Assembly (NCBI GenBank): GCA_934573735.1
Contig: CAKTMC010000013.1
Span: 1 to 64,000 of the forward strand
Source of the DNA: an uncultured Oscillospiraceae bacterium
Lineage (GTDB): Bacteria; Bacillota; Clostridia; Oscillospirales; Oscillospiraceae
Direction: 5' to 3'
Length of the DNA: 64,000 nt
Positions 52,700 through 60,791 of the stretch are shown here, one piece after another (positions within the stretch are counted from its first letter, which is position 1; each line of letters begins with the position of its first letter). A program made the position numbers and the translations under genes. The notes under the pieces are model-generated. The model was not told the DNA's origin, made no database searches, and saw only the letters and a program-made list of their open reading frames with translations.

Positions 52700-52860
52700 C
52701 CTTACGTCCACGCCCTTGGCGCCCCTTTTAGGGGAGCTGTCGAGCGTGAGCGAGACTGAGGGGTCGCCATGGTTGTGGGAGTGCCGGTGGGGAAAAGAAT
52801 GGTCTGTACTGCGTCCTGTCTTTTCCGCTCTGCTCCGGTCTGTACTCCCGCGGGACGAGT
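52700..52860. repeat. Intergenic hairpin repeat, family R2, copy 3
   Basis: Starts with ACGTCCACGCCCTTGGCGCC, a phrase found again at about 41807. It then shows the CCCCTTTTAGGGG hairpin and the GGAAAAGA/TCTTTTCC arms at 52791-52798 and 52819-52826. It is truncated compared with copies 1 and 2. Confidence 0.75.
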
Positions 52861-52882
52861 GGATAGGTACGGCGAAAGCAAA

Positions 52883-52914
52883 CGCCCACCCATGCTCTAA
52901 GGCATGGGTGGGCG
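52883..52914 (-). terminator. Terminator of the aconitase X operon
   Basis: A perfect 13-bp stem CGCCCACCCATGC/GCATGGGTGGGCG with a six-base loop, followed on the minus strand by TTTGCTTTC. It lies 27 bases after the small-subunit stop codon. Confidence 0.85.
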
Positions 52915-52940
52915 TCAAGTTAAAAACACTAAATTCCCGC

Positions 52941-53381
52941 TCAATCGACCTCGACTATGCCGTCGTCCTTGAGCGTCACGGTCATGCCGGTTTTGACGTA
53001 CTCAAGAAACTCGTCGCCGAGGTTATCAACAACAGGCATCTTCGCATCCGTCCAGACGTCGGCAAGGATTGCGCCCGAGGCGGCAAGCGAATCTATGGGC
53101 ATACTGAAAAGCATACAGGCAGGCTGGAGATTGCGCGAGCAGACGGTATAGAGCACCATGCCGCCGGTCGTCGAGCCTATGGTCTGCGGCAGGCAAAGCG
53201 CCTTGCCCAGCATCGACTTCTTATAAAGATCCGGGTTGTTCTGGTCGCCGCACTTGACCTTCTTGTCGCCGAACATCATGGCCATCTGGTAGCTTGCCAG
53301 AGTATTAAAGCCGCCGTGGCTGACCAGCGCCTCCGCCGTCGCCGTACCCGGTACTATTACGCGCCCTTTGAACTGCTTCAT
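52941..53381 (-). CDS. Aconitase X, small (swivelling, DUF126) subunit
   Basis: A 146-residue protein of the DUF126 type: FKGRVIVPGTATAEALVSHGGFNTLASYQ, then GSTTGGMVLY (conserved Ser/Thr) and SMPIDSLAASG. It completes the active site of the large subunit encoded just upstream, whose stop overlaps its start. Aconitase X enzymes dehydrate cis-3-hydroxyproline in bacteria or mevalonate 5-phosphate in archaea. GGAGGGAAGAAA precedes the ATG. Confidence 0.9.
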   Translation of the reverse strand: MKQFKGRVIVPGTATAEALVSHGGFNTLASYQMAMMFGDKKVKCGDQNNPDLYKKSMLGKALCLPQTIGSTTGGMVLYTVCSRNLQPACMLFSMPIDSLAASGAILADVWTDAKMPVVDNLGDEFLEYVKTGMTVTLKDDGIVEVD

Positions 53382-54658
53382 TTTCTTCCCTCCTTGGCGG
53401 TGATGATATCGAGTATCTCTTCCTCTCTGTAGAAGCGTGCGCTGGTGTAGGTGCGCAGCTTGTTCGAGGAGGTTATGACCGCTTTCTTCTTGCAGAGGGG
53501 ATTATTCATGTACATCAGCGGGCAGATATAGCTCACGATAACGCCATAGCTGGCAAGCTTTGCGCCGTAAATGCCGCGATTGAGCTCCTTGATGACGTCG
53601 GGAGAGGCGGTAAACACCGTGGGCACGCTTATCTTATCCATGCTGTTTGCCCTGAGCCGCTCACCGATAGCGTCCGCCCAATCCTGCATCTGCCTGAGCG
53701 TCATATGCGGACAGCCGACAAAGCAAAGCTCGGGCTTTGCGTTCTTGTCCTTCCAGATAACGGGGTAGCTGTCCTGCACGCGCTGAAGCTCCGCATCGTC
53801 GATAACATAGACCTGTGCGCCCTCTTTTATCAGCGCCTCGCCCTGCTGCTTGGCCTCGGGGGTCAGGTTTTCGATATGGAACAGACCGACAGCGCCGTTA
53901 GAGGCGGTCGCCGCGCCGAAGTCCTTGAGATAGGTGCAGGCCTCATCGTCAAGCTCCGTGCCGAGCCACTTGTCCAGCCCCTTGACGTAGGGAACCTCCT
54001 CCATGACCTTCATGCCGATGGCGGAGCCGAGAAGCTGCGCCTCGGGCTTGTGCTCGCACTTGAGCTCGATGACCCTTGTCGCCTTGCGTCCCTCATCGGT
54101 CAAGAGTCCGAACTCCGGGACAAAGCCCGCGATGGAGCCCATAAGCTCAAGAATACCGGAGTTGCGGTTGCAGCGCGCGCCGAGCACGGAGTTTGCGTAC
54201 ACAACGGCGGAGCTTTCCGCCCAGCTCAAAACATCGCCCTGCTTGGGCTTGTTGCCCATCTGGTCAACGTAGCAGGTGCAGGAGTATGCGTCATCGTCGG
54301 TTATGCCGAGCTTGCGGAGCTGCTCCTCAAAGCGCGCCTGCTGGGTGTACATGATTTTCTGGAATACGATGTCCTCCAAAAGACTGGTAGGAACGTTTTT
54401 ATCGAGGGGGCGGGGATCTGCGGTGAATTTCTGTCCATTGGTAAGCCCTGCGTCAATAAGGCGGTCAAAGAGGTCATAGACCGGCTTGAGCGCGGCGAGA
54501 CCGTAGGATATGACGGTATGACCGAATTCGCCTGTAACGGGGACCATACGTTCAGCGCCGAAGGTGTCGCCGTACATGACGAGGGTCTTCATGACCTTGG
54601 CCATCATCTCGCCCTTCTCGCCATTGAGCAGCGCCTGCTGCTCGGGAGTAAGATTCAT
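53378..54658 (-). CDS. Aconitase X, large catalytic (DUF521) subunit
   Basis: A 426-residue aconitase-fold subunit. Conserved Cys for the cluster or metal site are in SCTCYVDQMGNKP, ARCNRNSG and CPHMTLRQM. It begins MNLTPEQQALLNGEKGEMMAKVMKTLV, typical of bacterial AcnX. Paired with DUF126, this is probably a cis-3-hydroxy-L-proline dehydratase or a related dehydratase. Substrate is inferred from known bacterial family members. It is divergent from a peptide-type ABC importer, perhaps supplying the substrate. Confidence 0.92.
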   Translation of the reverse strand: MNLTPEQQALLNGEKGEMMAKVMKTLVMYGDTFGAERMVPVTGEFGHTVISYGLAALKPVYDLFDRLIDAGLTNGQKFTADPRPLDKNVPTSLLEDIVFQKIMYTQQARFEEQLRKLGITDDDAYSCTCYVDQMGNKPKQGDVLSWAESSAVVYANSVLGARCNRNSGILELMGSIAGFVPEFGLLTDEGRKATRVIELKCEHKPEAQLLGSAIGMKVMEEVPYVKGLDKWLGTELDDEACTYLKDFGAATASNGAVGLFHIENLTPEAKQQGEALIKEGAQVYVIDDAELQRVQDSYPVIWKDKNAKPELCFVGCPHMTLRQMQDWADAIGERLRANSMDKISVPTVFTASPDVIKELNRGIYGAKLASYGVIVSYICPLMYMNNPLCKKKAVITSSNKLRTYTSARFYREEEILDIITAKEGRK

Positions 54659-54717
54659 GATACCACTTCCTTATTCAGCTTATTTTAATAATTATTATAT
54701 TGCCTTGCCTGGTAAAT

Positions 54718-54746
54718 ATTTTAACAAGGTCGGAGGCAAATGTCAA
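54718..54746 (-). promoter_or_regulatory. Sigma-A promoter of the aconitase X operon
   Basis: On the minus strand TTGACA, 17 bases, TAAAAT lies 60 bases upstream of the large-subunit start. Both boxes match the consensus well. Confidence 0.85.
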
Positions 54747-54896
54747 TCTTGACTGCTGACTTTTTGCGAAAGCGTAAGACTTCGCGCCGAGTTTACGCAG
54801 CACCGCAAAGCAAAAGCGCCCCGGAGGGGCGCCGAGTATATCATCACAAAAATATTTTTTACGCAAAAATGTACCAAAATTATCCCCCGGGGGGGC

Positions 54897-54925
54897 TTGT
54901 GAGCCCAAATTTTTTCTGATATGCT
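54897..54925 (+). promoter_or_regulatory. Putative promoter of the ABC importer operon
   Basis: TTGTGA, 17 bases, TATGCT lies about 140 bases before the TTG start of the binding-protein gene, so the transcript would carry a leader. The promoter is back to back with that of aconitase X. A GC-rich hairpin at about 54816-54832 lies between them. Confidence 0.5.
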
Positions 54926-54963
54926 CATTCCATCAGCTTTAATCCGGTATCTTATTACCGAAA

Positions 54964-55033
54964 TATGCAATATCGCTGCATTCGCTCATGCTGCGAACTC
55001 CCCCTTCGCAGCGGCGGTACGGCGGTATTGCAT
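54964..55033 (+). promoter_or_regulatory. Long leader hairpin before the ABC importer genes
   Basis: ATGCAATA and TATTGCAT (54964-54971 and 55026-55033) bracket a 70-base structure. Inside it, GCTGCGAA and TTCGCAGC form a second stem. It lies 33 bases before the TTG start and would fold in the leader RNA of the importer operon. No riboswitch family was recognised. Confidence 0.5.
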
Positions 55034-55066
55034 AAAATTTTTATTAAAGAGAGAGGAAGAGTCAAA

Positions 55067-56731
55067 TTGAAAAAATCCCTGAGAAGCATCCTTGCATTCC
55101 TGCTTGCCATCACGACCATATTCGCGCTGGCCGCCTGCGGGAACAGCGCCGCCCCCTCCGCCGGGGACGCAAGCTCCCAGCCCTCCAATAACGCCGCCCC
55201 TGCTGAAAACAGCGCAGAGGCTCCCGCCCACAAGGACGAGGTCATAATCGGCTTCAACGCTGTTCCCTCCAACTTCGACCCCCTCAACGGCTTCTCCAAC
55301 GGCGTTCAGATGCTCTATGCAGCACTCGTCCAGACAAACGCCAAGATGGAGGTCGTTGCAGACCTCGCCACCGACTACAGCATTTCCGACGATGCCCTGA
55401 CCTACACCTTCAATCTCCGTGACGGCGCACTCTTTGCCGACGGTACGCCCATCACCGCCGAGGACGTGGTATTCAGCTTTGAGACCTGTCAGGCAAACCC
55501 CAGCGGCACCGACCTCTCCCGCATGGAGAGCATCACCGCTGACGGCAACGTCATCACCATCCAGCTCAGCAAGCCCGACTCCACCTTCATCCTCACCGTC
55601 TGCAACGTCGGCATCGTTCCCAAGGCCGCATACGGCGACAGCTTTGCCACCAATCCCGTCTCCTCCGGTCCCTACTGCCTCGTTCAGTACGACGTTGACC
55701 AGCAGTTCATCCTCGAGGCCAACAAGAACTACTACGGCGCAGCCCCCGGCATCAGCCGCGTTGTGTTTATAAAGATGGCTGACCCCGACACCCGCCTTAT
55801 GGCAGCGCAGTCCGGTCAGGTCGATATCACCCTGACCTCCGCGGTTGTCGCCGCAAATAACTCCATCCCCGGCTACTATCTGCTTGAGGAAAAGACCGTT
55901 GACAACTTTGGTCTTGCACTGCCCTACATCCCCAGACAGGCCGAGAACAATGAGTACGGCTACCCGGTCGGCAACGACTTCACCGCCGATATCAACGTCC
56001 GCAAGGCTATAGCATACGGCATCGACCGTCAGAGAGTCTGCGACGAGGCTCTTAACGGCTACGGCGTTCCCGCATACTCCGAGAACGACGGCATGCCCTG
56101 GTACAACCCCGAAAGCGAGATCGAATATGACCTCGAATACGCTCAGAAGCTCCTGACCGATGCCGGTTGGGTCGATACCGACGGCGACGGCATCCGCGAG
56201 AAGGACGGCGTAAAGGCCTCCACCACCTTCCTGTACTCCGCAGGCGACGATGTCCGTCAGACCATCGCCATGGCAGTCAGCAACCAGATACTCGAAAACC
56301 TCGGCATTGAGATGATAGTTGAGGGCGTAAGCTGGGACGAGCTCCCCGCCCGTATGTACTCCGAGCCTCTGGTTCTCGCATGGGGCTCCTCCAACCCCAA
56401 GACCAGCTACAAGCTCTATCACTCCTCCAACGCCGGTAAGGACGACTGGTACAACCCCGAAAACTTCTCCAATAAGACCGTTGACGGCTACCTCGATGCA
56501 GCCCTCTCCGCAAGGAGCCTTGAGGAGGCCATTCCCTTCTGGCAGAAGGCTCAGTGGGACGGCGAGACCGGTACCTCCATGCGCGGCGAGTGCTCCTACA
56601 TCTTCGTGCTGAACAAGACTCACGTCTACTGGGCACGCGAGGGACTGGACACCGGCGTACAGAAGATACACGCTCACGGCGACGCATGGCCTCTCGTCCA
56701 GAATATCGCAGAGTGGACATGGACCAAGTAA
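55067..56731 (+). CDS. ABC importer solute-binding lipoprotein (peptide/nickel family)
   Basis: A 554-residue lipoprotein starting at TTG 55067 (AGAGAGGAAGAG upstream). The lipobox is LAAC. The body is an SBP family 5 protein: VLIG-like HKDEVIIGFNAVPSNFDPLNGFS, TYTFNLRDGALFADGTPITAEDVVFSF and NVRKAIAYGIDRQRV. It should bind a peptide or a metallophore. Part of a five-gene importer on this strand. It is separated from the permease genes by repeat copy C. Confidence 0.93.
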   Translation: MKKSLRSILAFLLAITTIFALAACGNSAAPSAGDASSQPSNNAAPAENSAEAPAHKDEVIIGFNAVPSNFDPLNGFSNGVQMLYAALVQTNAKMEVVADLATDYSISDDALTYTFNLRDGALFADGTPITAEDVVFSFETCQANPSGTDLSRMESITADGNVITIQLSKPDSTFILTVCNVGIVPKAAYGDSFATNPVSSGPYCLVQYDVDQQFILEANKNYYGAAPGISRVVFIKMADPDTRLMAAQSGQVDITLTSAVVAANNSIPGYYLLEEKTVDNFGLALPYIPRQAENNEYGYPVGNDFTADINVRKAIAYGIDRQRVCDEALNGYGVPAYSENDGMPWYNPESEIEYDLEYAQKLLTDAGWVDTDGDGIREKDGVKASTTFLYSAGDDVRQTIAMAVSNQILENLGIEMIVEGVSWDELPARMYSEPLVLAWGSSNPKTSYKLYHSSNAGKDDWYNPENFSNKTVDGYLDAALSARSLEEAIPFWQKAQWDGETGTSMRGECSYIFVLNKTHVYWAREGLDTGVQKIHAHGDAWPLVQNIAEWTWTK

Positions 56732-56789
56732 TAGGTCTGCTCAAATAAGATATAAGCGTTCCGAACACAAAGCAATAATTATTTTCTTG

Positions 56790-57016
56790 AGTATTCGGCT
56801 CGGACAAACCGAGCCGAATACTTCAAGGCGTCGACAAAGTTCGACGCCTTGAAAACTTATTCAGGAGTATTCAAAAACACTCCTGAATAAGCTCGGATTG
56901 AACGCAGAAAGGGGACTCCCGTCCCCTCTCTGCACTCTCCCCATGCAATTCTATACATTGCCGACAGCTTTATCTACAGGCTGAGTATTCGGCTCGGACA
57001 AACCGAGCCGAATACT
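56790..57016 (-). repeat. Terminator-bracketed 161-bp repeat, copy C (reverse orientation)
   Basis: The core 56823-56983 is the reverse complement of copies A and B, with the same hairpins. It is bracketed by two identical 33-base hairpins, 56790-56822 and 56984-57016 (AGTATTCGGCTCGG stem). The element lies inside the ABC operon, between the binding-protein and permease genes. It should reduce permease expression relative to the binding protein. Confidence 0.92.
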
Positions 57017-57085
57017 TGCTTGTTAAAAAGTCCTTCAGGGCTTTTGACAAGCTTATATATTCTTAAATGGAGGATGGAGATTGAT

Positions 57086-58069
57086 ATGAAAGCAGCAAAA
57101 TCAATCGGTATATATATTCTCCGTGGAATAACACTTTTGATTGCGGTAGCGATTATTTCCTTTATATTGGCACAGGTATCTCCGGTTGACCCGGTTCGCC
57201 AGTACATACAGGCAAACCCCGGCGTCTCCGAGGAGAATATCGAGGCAATGAAAGAATACTGGGGTCTCAACGACCCGCCGGTAGAGCGCTTCGTCAAATG
57301 GTTTTCCGCGGTGCTGCACGGAGACTGGGGCTATTCCACCACCTTCCGTCAGCCGGTTTTGCAGGTTATCGGGATACGCTTCAGGACAAGCTTGGCATTG
57401 ATGATAACCGCCTGGCTATTCTCGGGCATACTGGGCTTCGTCATCGGCTGTGTCATGGCGCTGTTCCGGGAGCGGGCGCTCGACCGTATAATCAAGCGTA
57501 TATGTCTTATAATGTGCTCTATTCCGACCTTCTGGATAGGGCTTATGTTCCTTGCGGTGTTTTCCTCGATGCTCGGGTGGTTCCCCTTCGGTCTCGCGGT
57601 TCCGGCAGGCGTACCCGCTGAGGCCGTTACGCTGGGTCAGCGCATACACCATCTCATTCTGCCCGCGCTCACCCTGAGCTTTTTGTCCTTTGCAAACCTC
57701 GCCCTGCACACCAGAGAGAAGCTTGTTGACGTGTATAACAGCGACTACGCCCTCTTTGCCCGCGCCCGCGGCGACAACGACTGGCAGATACTCATGAAGC
57801 ACGGCATCCGCAACTCTCTGCTCCCCGCCATCACCATGCAGTTTTGCTCCTTCGGTGAGCTTTTCGCAGGCTCGATGTTTGCCGAGAAGATATTCTCCTA
57901 CCCCGGTCTCGGCGCCGCGACGAGCGCTGCCGGTACGGGCGGCACGGATATTCCGCTTTTCCTCGGTATTGTACTCTTTACATCCATATTTATCTTTGCC
58001 GGCAATCTGATAGCAAATATTCTCTATCAGGTCGTTGATCCTCAGACAAGGGAGGGGGTCAAGAATTGA
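57086..58069 (+). CDS. Peptide/nickel-type ABC transporter permease (DppB/OppB-like)
   Basis: A 327-residue permease from MKAAKSIGIYILRG (GGAGATTGAT upstream) with six membrane segments. The N-terminal domain is long (VSPVDPVRQYIQANPG and a GLNDPPVERFVKWF stretch). The EAA loop is YALFARARGDNDWQILMKHGIRNSLLP. It forms the membrane channel with the next gene. Overlap with the next gene is the four bases TTGA. Confidence 0.92.
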   Translation: MKAAKSIGIYILRGITLLIAVAIISFILAQVSPVDPVRQYIQANPGVSEENIEAMKEYWGLNDPPVERFVKWFSAVLHGDWGYSTTFRQPVLQVIGIRFRTSLALMITAWLFSGILGFVIGCVMALFRERALDRIIKRICLIMCSIPTFWIGLMFLAVFSSMLGWFPFGLAVPAGVPAEAVTLGQRIHHLILPALTLSFLSFANLALHTREKLVDVYNSDYALFARARGDNDWQILMKHGIRNSLLPAITMQFCSFGELFAGSMFAEKIFSYPGLGAATSAAGTGGTDIPLFLGIVLFTSIFIFAGNLIANILYQVVDPQTREGVKN

Positions 58070-58890
58070 AAAAGACTAACCGCAGACTTACAAGCATCAT
58101 AATCGCCGCAGTCATCGTTCTCATTCTTGTCGCCATTTATACTTCCGGCTCCTTTATGCCGGAGAGCGCAATGCGCGCAGACTTCAGCCAGAAATTCCTC
58201 TCCCCCTCGCTCAGGCATCCCTTCGGCACCGACTACCTCGGGCGCGATATGTTTGTGAGAACCGTCAAGGGTCTTTCGCTGAGCCTCATCATCGGCGCGA
58301 CAGCCTCCGTCATCTCCGCCATCATCGGTCTTATCGTCGGCGTCACGGCGGCGCTCGGCAAGGGCTGGATAGACCACGCGATAAACTGGTTTATCGACGT
58401 ATTTATGAGCGTGCCGCACACGGTACTGCTCATACTTATCTCCATCGCCTTCTCGCAGGGCGCAACGGGACTTCTTATCGGCATCGCGCTGACGCACTGG
58501 GCGTCGCTTGCCCGTCTTATCAGAGCCGAGGTGCTTCAGGTGCGTGACCAGCAGTTTGTCCTCTGCTCGCGCCGCTTCGGCAAGTCGCCCTTCTGGGTCG
58601 CAACAAAGCATATTATCCCCCACGTCCTGCCGCAGTTCTTTGTCGGTCTTATCCTCGAGTTCCCCCATGCCATCATGCACGAGTCGGGTCTTACCTTCCT
58701 CGGCTTCGGCATGCCGCCCGAGCAGCCGGCAATCGGTATCATACTCTCAGAGTCCATGCGCTATATCTCCGCGGGTGCATGGTGGCTGGTATTCTTCCCC
58801 GGTCTTGCGCTGGTGCTTATCGTCATTCTCATCGAGGCGCTGGGCACTACGGTCCGCCACCTGTTTGAGCCGCGTCAGGCTCAGCTTTAA
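58066..58890 (+). CDS. Peptide/nickel-type ABC transporter permease (DppC/OppC-like)
   Basis: A 274-residue permease read from TTG at 58066, overlapping the previous stop. Short N-terminal helix, HPFGTDYLGRDMFVRTVKGLSLSL, then five membrane segments with an EAA loop at EVLQVRDQQFVLCSRRFGKSPFWVATKHIIPHVLPQ. Pairs with the upstream permease. It is followed by the two ATPase genes. Confidence 0.92.
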   Translation: MKKTNRRLTSIIIAAVIVLILVAIYTSGSFMPESAMRADFSQKFLSPSLRHPFGTDYLGRDMFVRTVKGLSLSLIIGATASVISAIIGLIVGVTAALGKGWIDHAINWFIDVFMSVPHTVLLILISIAFSQGATGLLIGIALTHWASLARLIRAEVLQVRDQQFVLCSRRFGKSPFWVATKHIIPHVLPQFFVGLILEFPHAIMHESGLTFLGFGMPPEQPAIGIILSESMRYISAGAWWLVFFPGLALVLIVILIEALGTTVRHLFEPRQAQL

Positions 58891-58901
58891 GGAGGGCAGT
58901 C

Positions 58902-59801
58902 ATGAACGCACTTGAAATCAAAAATCTCAGCGTGTCCTTCCTGATGTACGACAAGGGCATAAAGAAAAAGGCGCTCAAGGTCATATCCGATTTGAGCATA
59001 AGCATAAAGCCCGGTGAAATTCACGCCGTCATCGGCTCAAGCGGCTCGGGCAAGAGTCTGCTTGCGCACGCGCTGCTCGGAATTCTGCCGAAAAACGCCG
59101 TCACCACGGGCGAGATGAACTGGTTTGGCGAAAAGCTCACTCCCACGCTGCAAAAGAAGCTTCGCGGCGAGCAGATGGTGCTCGTGCCACAGTCCGTAAA
59201 CTATCTTGACCCGCTGATGCGCGTCGGAAAGCAGATATGCAAGGATAAGACTCTTGCGCTCGAAACGCTCAAAAGATATGAGCTTGACGAGAGCGCGGCA
59301 AGAAAATATCCCTTTGAGCTTTCCGGCGGCATGGCGCGCCGAGTCTTAGTATCTACCGCGGCCGCGACGCAGGCCAAGGTCATAATTGCCGACGAGCCCA
59401 CCCCCGGACTTTCACCCGCGCTCGCGGAGGGCACCATGTCCCGCTTCCGTGCGCTTGCGGACGAGGGCGCGGCGATACTCCTCATCACGCATGACCTTGA
59501 CCTTGCCATGCGCTATGCCGACGAGATATCCGTGTTCTACGCCGGAACCACGCTGGAGACGGCAAAGGCCTCGGATTTCTGCCGGGAGGAGCTTTTGCGC
59601 CATCCCTACAGCAAGGCGCTGTGGCGCGCGATGCCGCAGAACAAATTTGAGCCTATTCCCGGAACTCAGCCCTACGCCGGCAATCTCCCGAGCGGCTGCG
59701 TCTTTTCCGACCGCTGCCCGCTGCGCACGGAGGCCTGCGATAAGAGACCGGAGTTCCGCACCGTTCGTGGAGGGGAGGTACGCTGTCACCATGCGGATTG
59801 A
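58902..59801 (+). CDS. Peptide/nickel-type ABC transporter ATPase (DppD/OppD-like)
   Basis: A 299-residue ATPase. Walker A GSSGSGKSL, signature LSGGMARR, Walker B VIIADEPTPGLSP, and H-loop THD. At the C-terminus is the OppD-type PGTQPYAGNLPSGCVFSDRCPLRTEACDKRP segment, which binds a 4Fe-4S cluster in some family members (Cys residues in CVF, RCP and AC). GGAGGGCAGTC precedes the ATG. Coupled with the next ATPase, whose start lies inside it. Confidence 0.92.
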   Translation: MNALEIKNLSVSFLMYDKGIKKKALKVISDLSISIKPGEIHAVIGSSGSGKSLLAHALLGILPKNAVTTGEMNWFGEKLTPTLQKKLRGEQMVLVPQSVNYLDPLMRVGKQICKDKTLALETLKRYELDESAARKYPFELSGGMARRVLVSTAAATQAKVIIADEPTPGLSPALAEGTMSRFRALADEGAAILLITHDLDLAMRYADEISVFYAGTTLETAKASDFCREELLRHPYSKALWRAMPQNKFEPIPGTQPYAGNLPSGCVFSDRCPLRTEACDKRPEFRTVRGGEVRCHHAD

Positions 59802-60402
59802 AGTCAAGGATATTTGCTTTAGATATAATAAGAAGACCCCGCTTTTGAATAATGTAAATCTCAGCATCGAGGCGGGTGAAAAGGTCGCTCTGGTCGGTCC
59901 CTCCGGCTGCGGCAAGAGCACGCTCTCGCAGATAATGGCGGGTAACATCAAGCCCGGCTCCGGCGAGGTGCTGCTCGACGGCAAGCCCCTGCCGCACAAG
60001 GGCTTCTGCCCCATCCAGATGATATATCAGCATCCGGAAAAGGCGATAAACCCGCGCTGGAAGATGTACAGGACGCTCAACGAGGCGTGGCAGCCCGACG
60101 ATGAGTTTCTGCACGAGCTCGGCATAGAAAAGGCGTGGCTCACGCGCTACCCGGCGGAGCTCTCCGGCGGCGAGATGCAGCGCTTTTGCATAGCCCGCGC
60201 CCTCGCGCCCGAGACTCAGTTTATCATCGCCGACGAGATAAGCACGATGCTTGACGTCATCACGCAGGCGCAGGTCTGGAATCTGCTGCTCAAGGTGCTC
60301 AACGAGCGTAAGATAGGGCTTATCGCCATCACGCACAGCCCCGAGCTTGCGGAAAGAGTCTGTGACCGAGTCATCGACTTCAGCACGATAAATAACGTGT
60401 AA
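59791..60402 (+). CDS. Peptide/nickel-type ABC transporter ATPase (DppF/OppF-like)
   Basis: A 203-residue ATPase from ATG 59791, overlapping the end of the previous gene by 11 bases (GGGGAGGTACGC upstream). Walker A GPSGCGKST, signature LSGGEMQRF, Walker B FIIADEISTMLD. It is shorter than usual OppF because the C-terminal substrate-size segment is missing. Completes the importer operon. A terminator follows at 60549-60588. Confidence 0.9.
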   Translation: MRIEVKDICFRYNKKTPLLNNVNLSIEAGEKVALVGPSGCGKSTLSQIMAGNIKPGSGEVLLDGKPLPHKGFCPIQMIYQHPEKAINPRWKMYRTLNEAWQPDDEFLHELGIEKAWLTRYPAELSGGEMQRFCIARALAPETQFIIADEISTMLDVITQAQVWNLLLKVLNERKIGLIAITHSPELAERVCDRVIDFSTINNV

Positions 60403-60548
60403 GAGCTGAACAAGGCCGGTGTGCATACTTGGGTGGGCATCTAAATCCTTGATTTGGCTAATGTGAGTCAGCAGCTCAGGCGGATTGCCGCGCCGCTTTT
60501 ATACTGTGCGCGTCAGAGAATATAAAACCCGACGCTTTGAACACGGCC

Positions 60549-60588
60549 GCAGCCCTCGACATCCCTGAAAAGGGAAGCCGAGGGCTGC
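60549..60588 (+). terminator. Probable terminator of the ABC importer operon
   Basis: A 10-bp stem GCAGCCCTCG/CGAGGGCTGC, with an inner CATCCCTGAAAAGGGA hairpin, is followed after eight bases by TTCTTTTTGTTTTT. It lies about 150 bases beyond the last importer gene; no other gene lies between. Confidence 0.6.
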
Positions 60589-60671
60589 ACGTCTGTTCTT
60601 TTTGTTTTTATTGTTTTTGCCCTAACTCAACCATTGACACTGAGCTTTTTGTGGGCTTTTTCAGTCCCTGT

Positions 60672-60758
60672 TTACTTGTTCCGTGACAGGAGATACACCG
60701 TCTCCACATGGGTCGGCACGATGCCGTGAATGTCCAGCGTAAAGGGGAACAAATCATA
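60672..60758 (-). pseudogene. C-terminal fragment resembling an RlmD/RumA-type methyltransferase
   Basis: The minus strand encodes RYDLFPFTLDIHGIVPTHVE followed by TVYLLSRNK and a stop. It resembles the end of uracil-5 rRNA methyltransferases (HVETV...SR). No upstream methyltransferase body is present, so it is a remnant or chance similarity. The intact rlmD gene starts at 63013 on the other strand. Confidence 0.4.
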
Positions 60759-60791
60759 CCGCCTATTATGAGGGAAGATATCAAGTATAAT

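Larger units (their letters stand above)
52096..52940. other. 845-bp intergenic region built of repeats
   Basis: No gene is convincing here; the reading frames are composed of repeat sequence. It contains R2 repeat copy 2 (52260-52480), an RHCEERSDVAI-type repeat (52600-52665, a sequence often mistaken for a protein), R2 copy 3 (52700-52860) and a terminator hairpin (52883-52914). The region is flanked by the glycan operon and the aconitase X operon, whose transcripts are both on the minus strand. Confidence 0.8.

Noticed and set aside
52157..52918. Several open frames of 120-158 codons in the 52 kb gap
   Set aside because: They are made of repeat DNA, including the RHCEERSDVAI type, and have no ribosome binding sites.
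54986..56677. A 563-residue open frame on the minus strand opposite the binding-protein gene
   Set aside because: It is the antisense shadow of a clear lipoprotein gene in GC-rich DNA. It has no ribosome binding site and a Val/Gly-rich composition without known motifs.
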